From assembly GCA_021414115.1 (NCBI GenBank), contig JAIOPD010000071.1:62001-126000 (forward strand): 64,000 nt of DNA. Direction: 5' to 3'. Shown here one piece after another: positions 1 to 7,715 of the stretch. The notes under the pieces are model-generated. The model ran no database searches. It was not told the origin of the DNA and worked only from the letters and a program-made list of their open reading frames with translations. Source of the stretch: Planctomycetia bacterium. Lineage in GTDB: Bacteria; Planctomycetota; Planctomycetia; Pirellulales; UBA1268. The first letter of the stretch is position 1; each line of letters starts with the position of its first letter. A program made the translations under genes and the position numbers.

Positions 1-993
1 CTCGTGTCGCACGACCCACGGACCGACCTCGCCGTCATCAGGCTCGAAACCGACGACTGCCTGCCGGTTGCGGCCATCGGCACGTCTGCCGACCTCATGA
101 TCGGCGAGACGGTGCTCGCCCTCGGCAACGCCTACGGCTACGAGCACACCGTCACCCGCGGAATCATCTCGGCACTGCACCGCAACGTGGAGGTCAGCCG
201 CACCCAGCGGTACGAAGACCTCATCCAGACCGATGCCAGCATCAACCCCGGCAACTCCGGCGGCCCGTTGCTCAACATCAACGGCGAAGTGATCGGCATC
301 AACGTGGCGGTCCGGGCCGGTGCCCAGGGCATCGGCTTCGCGATTCCGATCGACCGGGTGCTCGACGTGGTCTCGCGGCTGCTCTCGGCCGAACGGATCG
401 ACCACACCTGGCATGGACTCGTCGTCCGCGGAGACGGCGAGCGGGGCGCCGTGGTGGAGGCGGTCCATCGCGAGAGCCCTGCCGAGAGGCTCGGCATGCG
501 AGCGGGCGACCTGATCACGCAGATCGACGATGTCACCGTGTCGCATCAACTCGACGTCGAGCGGGCGATGCTCGGACGCAAGGTGGGCGAGAGCGTGGCC
601 GTGACCGTCGTCAGAGCGGGTGCCTCCGAGCGGTTCGACCTCCCGCTGGCGGAGGTCCGCCGCGACGTCGAGTCGCTCGACGACCGCTGCTGGGCCGAGA
701 TCGGGCTGCGGCTCCAGCTCGTATCCCCCGCCAAGGTTCAGAAGCTCCAAGCCCGCTATCGTGGCGGGATGCTCGTGACCGCCGTCCGCGACGGCGGCCC
801 GGCGAGCGAGCAGGGCATTCAGGAGGGCGACATCCTCGTCGGACTCCATGTCTGGGAGACGATCGCCCCGGAGAACGTCGCCTACATCCTCGACAAGGCG
901 GTCGAGGAGCACCTCAACCCGATCAAGTTCTACGTGCTCCGCGGCCGCGAGACGCTCTTCGGCCACATCGTGTCCGACACGGTCCGCCGCTGA
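1..993 (+). CDS. HtrA/DegP-like trypsin-type serine protease, 5'-truncated by window edge
   Basis: Periplasmic or secreted quality-control protease of the S1C (HtrA/DegP/DegQ) family. The reading frame is open from base 1, so the true start and the catalytic His lie upstream of the window. What remains shows the catalytic Asp region (RTDLAVIRL near visible residue 10) and the nucleophile motif GNSGGPL with Ser at about visible residue 85. Two PDZ domains follow: the first at about residues 135-215, with the GMRAGDLI signature, and a second, more degenerate one at about 235-320 (GIQEGDILVGL). The Met encoded by GTG at base 4 is not a credible start because half the protease domain would be missing. 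thiL follows after 89 bp. Confidence 0.9.
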   Translation, partial: LVSHDPRTDLAVIRLETDDCLPVAAIGTSADLMIGETVLALGNAYGYEHTVTRGIISALHRNVEVSRTQRYEDLIQTDASINPGNSGGPLLNINGEVIGINVAVRAGAQGIGFAIPIDRVLDVVSRLLSAERIDHTWHGLVVRGDGERGAVVEAVHRESPAERLGMRAGDLITQIDDVTVSHQLDVERAMLGRKVGESVAVTVVRAGASERFDLPLAEVRRDVESLDDRCWAEIGLRLQLVSPAKVQKLQARYRGGMLVTAVRDGGPASEQGIQEGDILVGLHVWETIAPENVAYILDKAVEEHLNPIKFYVLRGRETLFGHIVSDTVRR

Positions 994-1024
994 CCGCCCC
1001 GGCGTCGTCGCGGCCCCCACCCGC

Positions 1025-1056
1025 TTTCCCGTCGCTCGCGCAGCGGGCTTCCCCGA
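1025..1056. repeat. partial copy of the family-2 GC-rich palindromic repeat
   Basis: The htrA-thiL spacer carries a degraded version of the 'CCCGTCGCTCGCG...GGGCTTCC' end found in full at 16172, 43472 and 45330. Only one end is visible, and three or more bases differ from the other copies. Confidence 0.4.
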
Positions 1057-1082
1057 GCCCTCCCGGCGGCGACAATCGGGGC

Positions 1083-2021
1083 ATGGAACTCGACTTCGTC
1101 GCGAATCTGCTCGCTCGCATTCCGCCCGATCCGCGGCTCGAGGTGCCTCCCGGCGACGACGCGGCCGTGCTCCGGCCGCCGGCTGGGCGGCGGACGGTGG
1201 TCACCGTCGACATGCTCATGGAGGGCGTCGACTTCATCCTCGGGCCCGAGTGTCCGCCGCGGCTCGTCGGCCACAAGGCGCTCGCCGTGAATCTCAGCGA
1301 TCTGGCCGCGATGGCCGCCCGTCCCGAGGCGGCGGTCGTGGCCGTGTCGCTACCGCACCGTCACGGCGACACGCTCGGCCGGGGCCTGCTCGATGGCATC
1401 CTCGCACTGGCCGCGGAGCACGGCGTCACGCTTGCCGGCGGCGACACCAACTCCTGGGATGGGCCGCTCGTGATCAGTATTACGGCGCTCGGCAGCGTGC
1501 TCCCCGGCCGGGCCTGGCGCCGCGACGGCTGCCGGCCCGGCGATCTCCTCGTCGTTAGCGGATCCTGCGGCGGGAGTTTGCTTGGCCGCCATCTCGCCGT
1601 CACACCCCGATGCCGTGAGGCGGCCGCGATCGCGGAGCGGTTCGCCGTCCATGCCGCGATCGACGTCAGTGACGGCCTCTCGCTCGACGTGTCACGCCTG
1701 ATGCAGGCCAGCGGTACCGGTGCGGTGCTCGATCTCGCGGCGATCCCGGTTCACTCTGATGCCGTCGCCATGGCGGCGCGTCCAGGGGACGGCCGCAGCC
1801 CGCTCGACCACGCCCTCGCCGATGGAGAGGATTTCGAACTGGTGCTGGCTTTGCCGCCGGAGGAGGCCCGGCGTCTGGTCGCCGAGGCGCCGGCCCTCGT
1901 GGGGACGCCGTTCACGATCATCGGAGAGGTCGTTGTCGGTTCAGGGATCTTCGCACGGGCTGCCGGCGGCACGCTCGCGCCGCTCGAACCGCGGGGATAC
2001 ATCCATGACTTCGGTGCCTGA
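1083..2021 (+). CDS. thiL: thiamine-monophosphate kinase ThiL
   Basis: ATP-dependent phosphorylation of thiamine monophosphate to thiamine diphosphate, the last step of thiamine biosynthesis, in the cytoplasm. At 312 residues it is close to the usual 310-350. The N-terminal PurM-like fold is marked by PPGDDAAVL (residues 22-30) and by VTVDMLMEGVDF, whose acidic residues bind Mg and ATP. GGDTNSWDGP follows, then IDVSDGL near residue 192 and DGEDFEL near 247, all ThiL signatures. The ATG start gives the conserved MELDFVANL beginning. The 3' end overlaps the tsaE start by 17 bp, so the two are probably co-transcribed. No TPP riboswitch was seen upstream. Confidence 0.93.
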   Translation: MELDFVANLLARIPPDPRLEVPPGDDAAVLRPPAGRRTVVTVDMLMEGVDFILGPECPPRLVGHKALAVNLSDLAAMAARPEAAVVAVSLPHRHGDTLGRGLLDGILALAAEHGVTLAGGDTNSWDGPLVISITALGSVLPGRAWRRDGCRPGDLLVVSGSCGGSLLGRHLAVTPRCREAAAIAERFAVHAAIDVSDGLSLDVSRLMQASGTGAVLDLAAIPVHSDAVAMAARPGDGRSPLDHALADGEDFELVLALPPEEARRLVAEAPALVGTPFTIIGEVVVGSGIFARAAGGTLAPLEPRGYIHDFGA

Positions 2022-2517
2022 GACCGCGGCGGCAATCCCGCCGTCCCGCGAGTTGGCCGTGGCGGTGCACGACCTGCGGGAACTCGACCTGCTCGCCGCA
2101 AGACTCGCCGCAGCCCTGCCCCGCCCCGCGTTCATCGCGATCCACGGTGATCTCGGCGCCGGCAAGACGACGTTCGTCAAGGCGGTGGCGGCCGCGGCGG
2201 GCATCGACCCGGCCGAGGTGGTGAGCCCGACGTTCGGCCTCGTGCACGAGCATGCGAGCCGCGAAATCTCGATCCTCCACGCCGACATGTATCGCTTGCA
2301 CGCCCCCGACGACCTCTGGGAGATCGGCTGGCACGACGCCGTCGTCCGCGCCACCTGGGTGTTTGTCGAATGGCCGGAGCGAATCGCCGCCGCGCTGCCC
2401 GCCGACCGGCTCGACGTGACGATCAAGATCGATGCCCCCACCGCCCGCACGTTCGTCTTCCAAGCTCACGGCCCGCGGCACGATACGGTGCTCGATGCCT
2501 TGAGGGCCGCCGCTTGA
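2005..2517 (+). CDS. tsaE: tRNA threonylcarbamoyladenosine biosynthesis ATPase TsaE
   Basis: ATPase of the TsaBDE complex that makes the t6A37 modification on ANN-decoding tRNAs. The 170-residue protein has a Walker A motif GDLGAGKTTF at about residues 48-57, the TsaE signature VVSPTFGLVHEH about 20 residues later, a Walker-B-like LHADMYRL, and the C-terminal VFVEWPERI. The ATG at 2005 was chosen because the in-frame upstream extension lies inside thiL and looks like a shadow translation. The gene ends in TGATG, where its stop overlaps the ATG of the transposase remnant. An element therefore landed right behind tsaE. Confidence 0.93.
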   Translation: MTSVPETAAAIPPSRELAVAVHDLRELDLLAARLAAALPRPAFIAIHGDLGAGKTTFVKAVAAAAGIDPAEVVSPTFGLVHEHASREISILHADMYRLHAPDDLWEIGWHDAVVRATWVFVEWPERIAAALPADRLDVTIKIDAPTARTFVFQAHGPRHDTVLDALRAAA

Positions 2518-3110
2518 TGTCAGCGGTGGCTCCAAATAGCCTCGGCGACAAGTGCCTGCAGAAGATCTGTCCGCTGCTTTCGCGGCTGCGGAAGGTGGGC
2601 ACCGAACGCGACAGAACCAGCAATCGCCGACTGTTCATGGATCAGTACTGCGCACTGATCCTGATGTCGCAGTTCAGCCCGGCGATCGAGAGCCTGTGCG
2701 ACCTTCAGCGGGCCTGCGCCCTCGACAAGGTCCGCAAGCGGCTTGGCGTCGGCCGGGCGTCTTTGGGCTTCCTCTCGGAATCAGTGGCGATCTTCGATCC
2801 TGCGCCGCTCAAGGAGATCGCGGCTACATCAGCTACCGGCTCTGGAACGCGATCAACGCCGCGGGAAGCAGTTACGCATGCGTGGGCCGACGTGCGACGG
2901 GGTGCTCCGCTTGGTCACGAATCGGCTCGACCTCCCGGCCGAACTCAGTGCGGAGATCTATCGGCTGCGGCGGGTGATCGAGATGTTCTTCCGCACGTTC
3001 AAGCAACTGTTCGGTTGCGGGCATCTGTTCTCAAACAAGCACAACGGCGTGGAGAGCCAGGCGTACTGCGCCATGGCGGAGTCATGGATGGCGGAGCGCA
3101 GACGACTCCG
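2517..3110 (+). pseudogene. decayed IS4-family transposase remnant
   Basis: Three consecutive pieces of one transposase lie in three reading frames. The N-terminal part (2517 to about 2818) holds MDQYCALILMSQFSPAIESL and the KVRKRLGVGRASLGFLSES segment typical of planctomycete IS4-type transposases. A short middle piece (about 2822-2890) reads YISYRLWNAINAAGSSYAC in another frame. The C-terminal part (about 2886-3080) reads RVIEMFFRTFKQLFGCGHL followed by NGVESQAYC in the third frame; the E of VIEMFFR corresponds to the catalytic glutamate region. Most of the central catalytic core, including the expected DD positions, is missing. The copy cannot make an active enzyme. No terminal inverted repeats were identified. 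Confidence 0.8.
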
Positions 3111-3116
3111 AGAGAA

Positions 3117-3175
3117 CGAAGGCCCGGAGGGCCGCAGTGAACGTCCGGCGATGGGGCACGGGAAGCCCCGAACCA
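3117..3175 (+). repeat. partial family-1 repeat behind the transposase remnant
   Basis: This segment resembles the right-hand half of the family-1 repeat: GTGAACGTCCGGC followed by GGGGCACGGGAAGCCCCGA. It is directly fused to the 3' end of the IS4 remnant. The left inverted-repeat arm is absent. Confidence 0.55.
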
Positions 3176-3223
3176 CGCCAGACACGGATCGCCCCCGCCT
3201 GCATCTGCTCTGCCGAACAGGAT

Positions 3224-3403
3224 TAGAGCGCATCCAGTCGAAGTGTAGCGTCGTGTTGGCAAGCCAGGACGGGTAGGCGACGGGAGGGTCGGCACACGCT
3301 CGAAGAGCGTCGGCGATCCTGCCGCCGCGAGAATCCGAAGGACCGCGAAGCGGCGACTTTTGGCCCCACGAGCCGGCAAAACACCAAAGTCGAATGCGCT
3401 CTA
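3224..3403. repeat. about 180-bp MITE-like element with inverted TAGAGCGCAT ends
   Basis: The left end reads TTAGAGCGCATCCAGTCGA. The right end, read on the minus strand, gives TAGAGCGCATTCGACTTTGG. This makes imperfect terminal inverted repeats of about 18 nt starting with TA. No coding potential is apparent between them. The same TAGAGCGCATCCGA word forms the distal end of the family-1 repeats at 3602 and 43687, so the two are related. Confidence 0.55.
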
Positions 3404-3410
3404 CCGCTGA

Positions 3411-3602
3411 GCAGCGAGGGGCTGCCCGTGCCCCGAGAGCCGGCGTTGCTGGCCAGCGCAGGCAGGATGCCGAAGCGCAGGCAGCATCGAGTGAGCGAAG
3501 TCCAGGATGGACGGAGCGAACGTCCGACTCTCGGGGAACGGGAAGCCCCGACCCACCACTCGGGTCCCCGACTGGCGATAGACCAAAGTCGGATGCGCTC
3601 TA
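3411..3602 (+). repeat. family-1 dispersed repeat, copy 1
   Basis: About 190 bp. The left arm (3418-3443) and right arm (3524-3548) are inverted copies of each other, built around GGGGCTGCCCGTGCCCCGAG. A central segment with GGCAGGATGCCGAAGCGCAG separates them, and a tail ends in GATGCGCTCTAA. The tail supplies the TAG stop codon of the lipoprotein gene on the opposite strand. Near-identical copies lie at 12320, 16179, 42741 (reversed) and 43490. Confidence 0.85.
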
Positions 3603-4148
3603 ACGACGTTGGCGGGTTCGCCAGCCGGGCGTTTCCGCGAGCGCCGGCTCGGCCGGCGGAATCGTGGCGGTGAGCTCCTCCTCGGCCGAGGTTGAACTTT
3701 CGTCGATCTCCGCGAGCACGACGGGCGGCGCATCAGCCACCGTCGGCGCGGCGACGACCTCATCGTCGCTCGCCTCCTCGCCGACGACCACGAGGATACT
3801 GGCCGTTTCCCCGGTCCCCATGGCCTGTTCCACAGGCCCGGCGTCGGACGGTGGATCGGCGAGTGTCGGCTCTCCGGTCCGGCGGGACGCTCCTGTCGCA
3901 GCGAGCCTGGAAACGCCGTGACCGGCGGCATGCTCGACGAGCGGCGGCCACGGGCAGGGCGCCGCACTCAGCGGCAGGATTCCCTTGCTACGGGCACGAA
4001 AATCATTTTGCGGCGACGACCCGTTGGGCACTGGCCCCGAGTAATCGTAGGGATCAGGACACATCGTGCAGCCCGACAGAACCGCGACCACCGCCGTGGC
4101 GGCGACGCGGCCACTCACCGTCGCGGCGAAGCGGCCCAAGCGATCCAT
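3600..4148 (-). CDS. hypothetical lipoprotein
   Basis: 182 residues, not recognised beyond its general type. The N-terminus has a basic start, a hydrophobic stretch (AATAVVAVLSGC) and a lipobox LSGC with the lipidated Cys near residue 27, so it should be anchored in a membrane facing the periplasm. The first 30 mature residues (CPDPYDYSGPVPNG) look like those of other small planctomycete lipoproteins. The rest is low-complexity, Ala/Glu/Pro-rich and probably disordered. The ATG at 4148 is preceded by GGAAGGAC. The TAG stop is the first triplet of the family-1 repeat end, so the original C-terminus may have been different. Confidence 0.7.
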   Translation of the reverse strand: MDRLGRFAATVSGRVAATAVVAVLSGCTMCPDPYDYSGPVPNGSSPQNDFRARSKGILPLSAAPCPWPPLVEHAAGHGVSRLAATGASRRTGEPTLADPPSDAGPVEQAMGTGETASILVVVGEEASDDEVVAAPTVADAPPVVLAEIDESSTSAEEELTATIPPAEPALAETPGWRTRQRR

Positions 4149-4298
4149 GCGATCCCGACGTCCTTCCCTGGAACGGGCGGGGCCGGGTCACCCCGACACA
4201 CGCCCGCCCTCGATCAGCGGCTGCTCCCCACCCCCACCACCCGCATCATTCATCGGACCGGCACGACCGGTTTCTTCAGCAAATCGCCGGACGGGGTG

Positions 4299-5027
4299 TC
4301 AGAGCTCGACGCCCATGTCGGTCATCATGACCTTCATGTCATCCCAGACATCGCGTTTTGCGGCCGGATTCCGTAGGAGATACGACGGGTGATAGGTACA
4401 GATCACCTTCGCGGCACCGTGCGTGAACCAGCGCTTCCGCAGCTTGCCGATCGGCTCGGTGGTCTCCAGCAGGGCATGGGATGCGGAAGTTCCGAGGCAG
4501 CAGATGTACTGGGGACCGATGATCTCTAGCTGTCGCTCGAAAAAACGGCGACAGTTGGCCACCTCGCCAGGCAGCGGCGGGCGGTTGCCGGGTGGCCGGC
4601 ACTTCAGCACATTGAGGATGTAGACCTCCTCCCGCCGCAGTTTGCAGGCCTCGATGATCTTGGTGAGCAACTGGCCGGCCCGGCCCACAAACGGTTCGCC
4701 CGACGCATCCTCGTCGGCGCCGGGGGCCTCGCCGAAGAAGCAGATCCGGGCGTCGGGAGGCCCCACGCCAAACACGGTGTTGGTCCGCGTGGCGGCGAGT
4801 TCCACGCACTGCGTGCAGTCCGCCACCTGCTGATTGAGGATTCGCAACGACCGGATACGATCCGTGCCACCGCCGGGATCGGCAGCCACCGGCTCCGGCT
4901 GCCGCTCGCTCGCCGGAGTTGCGGCCGTCTGACTGCCGCGGCGGGAGGCCTTGGGAAGCTGCGTGACGCCGGCGGCTGCCAGGCTGTCCAGCCGCTGCTT
5001 CAGCGCCCGTGCATCACGTGCCGACAT
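4299..5027 (-). CDS. uracil-DNA glycosylase, family 4 (4Fe-4S)
   Basis: Removes uracil from DNA at the start of base-excision repair. The 242-residue protein has a variable 65-residue N-terminal extension, then the four iron-sulfur cysteines at 71, 74, 143 and 159. The family-4 active-site motif GEAPGADED is at 99-107, [14 protein letters not shown] at 138-151, and the C-terminal HPSYLLRNP at 213-221. This cysteine spacing and the GEAPGADED motif separate family 4 from families 1 (Ung) and 5. It lies 57 bp from the start of the DEAD-box helicase on the same strand. Confidence 0.93.
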   Translation of the reverse strand: MSARDARALKQRLDSLAAAGVTQLPKASRRGSQTAATPASERQPEPVAADPGGGTDRIRSLRILNQQVADCTQCVELAATRTNTVFGVGPPDARICFFGEAPGADEDASGEPFVGRAGQLLTKIIEACKLRREEVYILNVLKCRPPGNRPPLPGEVANCRRFFERQLEIIGPQYICCLGTSASHALLETTEPIGKLRKRWFTHGAAKVICTYHPSYLLRNPAAKRDVWDDMKVMMTDMGVEL

Positions 5028-5083
5028 CGCTCGTCACCGTTGGCCGGAACAATTGGCCCACGCAAGTTCAATGCGGACCATGG

Positions 5084-6544
5084 TCACAGCGCCCGGCGAT
5101 GCCGCTTCGGCCCACGGCCCTTGCCGAGGGTCGAGGGCGGCCGTTTGGGCTGCTCGGCCGCGGGGGCCTCCTCGGTCGGGGACGCCGCCGCCCGCTGGAA
5201 GCCGCCCGTCGGCACATGCTCCACCGGCGCCGGCTTCGGGCGGCGGTCGAAGGCCTCGAACCCCTCGATTTCGTCCCGCTTGAGAAGTCGCTCGATCCGG
5301 ATTTCGATCCGCGTGAGTTGCGGTCCCTCCTCGGGGCTGACGAACGTGAAGGCGATGCCCTCTCGGCCCATGCGACCGGTGCGGCCGACACGATGGACGT
5401 AGTCGTCGCAGAACTCCGGGATGTCGTAGTTGACGATGTGCGAAACGCTCGACACGTCGATCCCACGACCGACCACGTCGGTGGCGACCAGGATCTTCAC
5501 CGTCCCATCCCGAAACTGCTTCATGACGCGGTCGCGGATGCTCTGGGAGAGGTCTCCGTGGATACACGCCACGTCGTCGGAGGCGTTGCGCGAATGCCGC
5601 GACCGCCTTCGCAGGAGCTTTTCGAAGATCTTGTCGGTGCCGCGCTTCGTGCGACAGAAGACGATCACCTGCCGGGGCTGCTCCCGGTCGAGCAACCGCT
5701 CGAGGAGATCGAACTTTCGCGTCGGATCGACCGTGAAATACCGCTGCTCGATCGTCTCGACGGCGAGTTCGTTCGTCGAGAAGTCCATGATCTCGGGATC
5801 ACGCATGTAGCGGGTGGCGAGCTTCTGCACGGGCGGCGGCACCGTGGCCGAAAGGAGGAGCGTCTGCCGGCTCTCGGGGCAGCGGCGGAGAATCTTCTCG
5901 ATGTCGGGACGGAACCCGATGTCGAGCATTCGGTCGGCTTCGTCGAGCGTGACGATCTCGATGTCGGAGAAGGTCAACGTGCCGCGGCTCATGTGGTCGA
6001 GCACGCGGCCCGGAGTGCCGACGATGACCGCCGGGTGCTTGGCCAACTTGTCGATCTGCCCCTTGATGGGCTTGCCGCCATAGACGGCAACACAGTGGAT
6101 CTTCGACCCAAACGCGAGTTTCTCGAACTCGTCCTTGACCTGCACGGCCAACTCGCGGGTGGGTACGAGCACGAGTGCCCGCGGCCCACCGCCGCGGCCC
6201 GGCTGGTGCATCCGCTCGAGAATTGGGAGCACAAACGACGCTGTCTTGCCGGTGCCCGTGCGGGCCTGACCGAGCACGTCGATCCCCTTGATCGCCCGCG
6301 GGATCAACCCCGCCTGCACGGGCGTGGGGGCGGTGTAGCCCGCCCGATCGACGGCAGCCAGCGTCTCGGCGGAGAGCCCCATCGTCCGAAAATCGCCCGT
6401 CACGAGCGGGGCAGCGGCCCCGCTGATCGCCTCGGCCGGAGCATCCGACTCGGCCGGGTGCCCTGCCCTATGGTCCATAAACACTCGTTGCCTCGTTGCT
6501 TCCTCAAAAACGTCGCCCGCATCCATCCGCAGGGCGTCAGACAC
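5084..6544 (-). CDS. DEAD-box ATP-dependent RNA helicase
   Basis: ATP-driven RNA unwinding or remodelling, for example in ribosome assembly, RNA decay or cold adaptation. All core motifs are present in order: Q motif (FRTMGLS...APTPVQ, residues 52-77), motif I ARTGTGKT with Lys100, PTRELAVQ, GTPGRVLDH, DEADRMLD, SAT, then in domain 2 IVFCRTKRGTD, ATDVVGRGIDV and HRVGRTGRMG. The C-terminal 70 residues are a basic, Pro/Ala-rich tail ending in GPKRHRRAL, likely for RNA binding. It belongs to the RhlE/CshA-like group. A second start (ATG at 6478, MDHRAGHP) is equally possible and would remove 22 residues. Confidence 0.93.
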   Translation of the reverse strand: MSDALRMDAGDVFEEATRQRVFMDHRAGHPAESDAPAEAISGAAAPLVTGDFRTMGLSAETLAAVDRAGYTAPTPVQAGLIPRAIKGIDVLGQARTGTGKTASFVLPILERMHQPGRGGGPRALVLVPTRELAVQVKDEFEKLAFGSKIHCVAVYGGKPIKGQIDKLAKHPAVIVGTPGRVLDHMSRGTLTFSDIEIVTLDEADRMLDIGFRPDIEKILRRCPESRQTLLLSATVPPPVQKLATRYMRDPEIMDFSTNELAVETIEQRYFTVDPTRKFDLLERLLDREQPRQVIVFCRTKRGTDKIFEKLLRRRSRHSRNASDDVACIHGDLSQSIRDRVMKQFRDGTVKILVATDVVGRGIDVSSVSHIVNYDIPEFCDDYVHRVGRTGRMGREGIAFTFVSPEEGPQLTRIEIRIERLLKRDEIEGFEAFDRRPKPAPVEHVPTGGFQRAAASPTEEAPAAEQPKRPPSTLGKGRGPKRHRRAL

Positions 6545-6742
6545 CCGGTGCAGAAGTCCGCCGCAGACGATGCTGCAGGGCGGGAAAGCGGCTGGCGGCG
6601 TTCAAGAAAGCCGCCCCTTCAATGATTCAAAAGTACCACGCCCGGGCTGGTCCGGCAAACACGCCGATCAAGGGCGCGGTGTTTCACCCGCTTTTCAGAG
6701 CGGTGCAGCCAACGGGAACCGGTAGGCGGGGGAACCAGCGGC

Positions 6743-7651
6743 TCAGCGATCGAACAGTTTTTTGATGGCCCAGACCGTCGCGGCACGGCCGGCCCGGGCG
6801 ATTGATCGCGTGAGCGGGATGTGCTTCGGGCAGACAGCCACGCAGTTTTGGGCGTTGCCGCAGACCTGGATGCCGCCCTTGGAGGTCAGTGCCTCCATCC
6901 GCTCGTCGGCGATCATGCGACCGGTTGGATGGGCGTTGAAGAGAACCGTCTGGCTGATGGCATGGGCTCCGATAAAGCCGGAATCATGGGCAGCCTTCCG
7001 TCGCGCGTCGAAGTCGGCCTCGGATTCATCATCCCGTCGGACGACCTCGATCTTCGTGTACTGTGGGCAGGCCTCGAGGCAGCAGCCGCAGCTCATGCAC
7101 GTCGACAGCGGGTAGGCGTCTTCCTGCTCTTCGGGCGAGATTCGCGGTCCCGGCCCGAGGTCGTACGATCCTTCGACCGGCACCCAGGCCTCGATCTTCT
7201 CGAGGGCTCGAAACACCCGCCGCCGATCCACGACGAGGTCGCGAACCACCGGAAACTTCGACATCGGCCGCAACTCGATCTCCTCGCCATCCTCGACCAC
7301 GAGTTTGTCAACGAGCGCCGAGCAGGCCATCCGCGTACGGCCATTGATCAGCATCGTGCATGAGCCGCAGACCTCTTCGAGGCAGCAGCAGTCCCAGGTC
7401 ACCGGGGCCACGTGTCGGCCGTCCTGCGAGCGGGCCTGGGCAGCGATCTTCTGCAGAACGCTGATCACGTTCATGTTCGGCTCGTAGGGAACCTCGAACC
7501 GCTCCCAGTAACTCTCGCCGCCCGCGATGTCCTGCCGCAGCACGCGAACTCGGACCATCCGACTCTCGGACTCCCGGCTTTCTGCCTGGTGATCGCCGTT
7601 GTCAGCTGCCGACGCTGCAAGGTCTGCCATTGCCCCGACTGCCTTGATCAT
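6743..7651 (-). CDS. sdhB: succinate dehydrogenase iron-sulfur subunit SdhB
   Basis: Electron-transfer subunit of respiratory complex II (succinate to quinone). It has 302 residues including a 32-residue N-terminal extension before the conserved VRVRVLRQD. The plant-type [2Fe-2S] cysteines sit at 88-110 (WDCCCLEEVCGSCTM...MAC). The C-terminal ferredoxin domain carries CMSCGCCLEACP and CGNAQNCVAVCPKHIP for the [4Fe-4S] and [3Fe-4S] clusters. The start could also be Met8 or Met32. It is last in the minus-strand operon sdhC-sdhA-sdhB, the order typical of the two-haem, single-membrane-subunit type (Bacillus and Wolinella style). Confidence 0.95.
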   Translation of the reverse strand: MIKAVGAMADLAASAADNGDHQAESRESESRMVRVRVLRQDIAGGESYWERFEVPYEPNMNVISVLQKIAAQARSQDGRHVAPVTWDCCCLEEVCGSCTMLINGRTRMACSALVDKLVVEDGEEIELRPMSKFPVVRDLVVDRRRVFRALEKIEAWVPVEGSYDLGPGPRISPEEQEDAYPLSTCMSCGCCLEACPQYTKIEVVRRDDESEADFDARRKAAHDSGFIGAHAISQTVLFNAHPTGRMIADERMEALTSKGGIQVCGNAQNCVAVCPKHIPLTRSIARAGRAATVWAIKKLFDR

Positions 7652-7715
7652 CGTTTGACCTCCGACATGGTGCCGCGGGCCGTCGCCGCGTTGCGTTGAT
7701 GTGTTCCGTGCATGC

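Noticed and set aside
5009..6625. 538-codon plus-strand frame opposite the DEAD-box helicase
   Set aside because: A high-GC shadow of a clearly conserved minus-strand gene; the translation is rich in R, H and D without domains.
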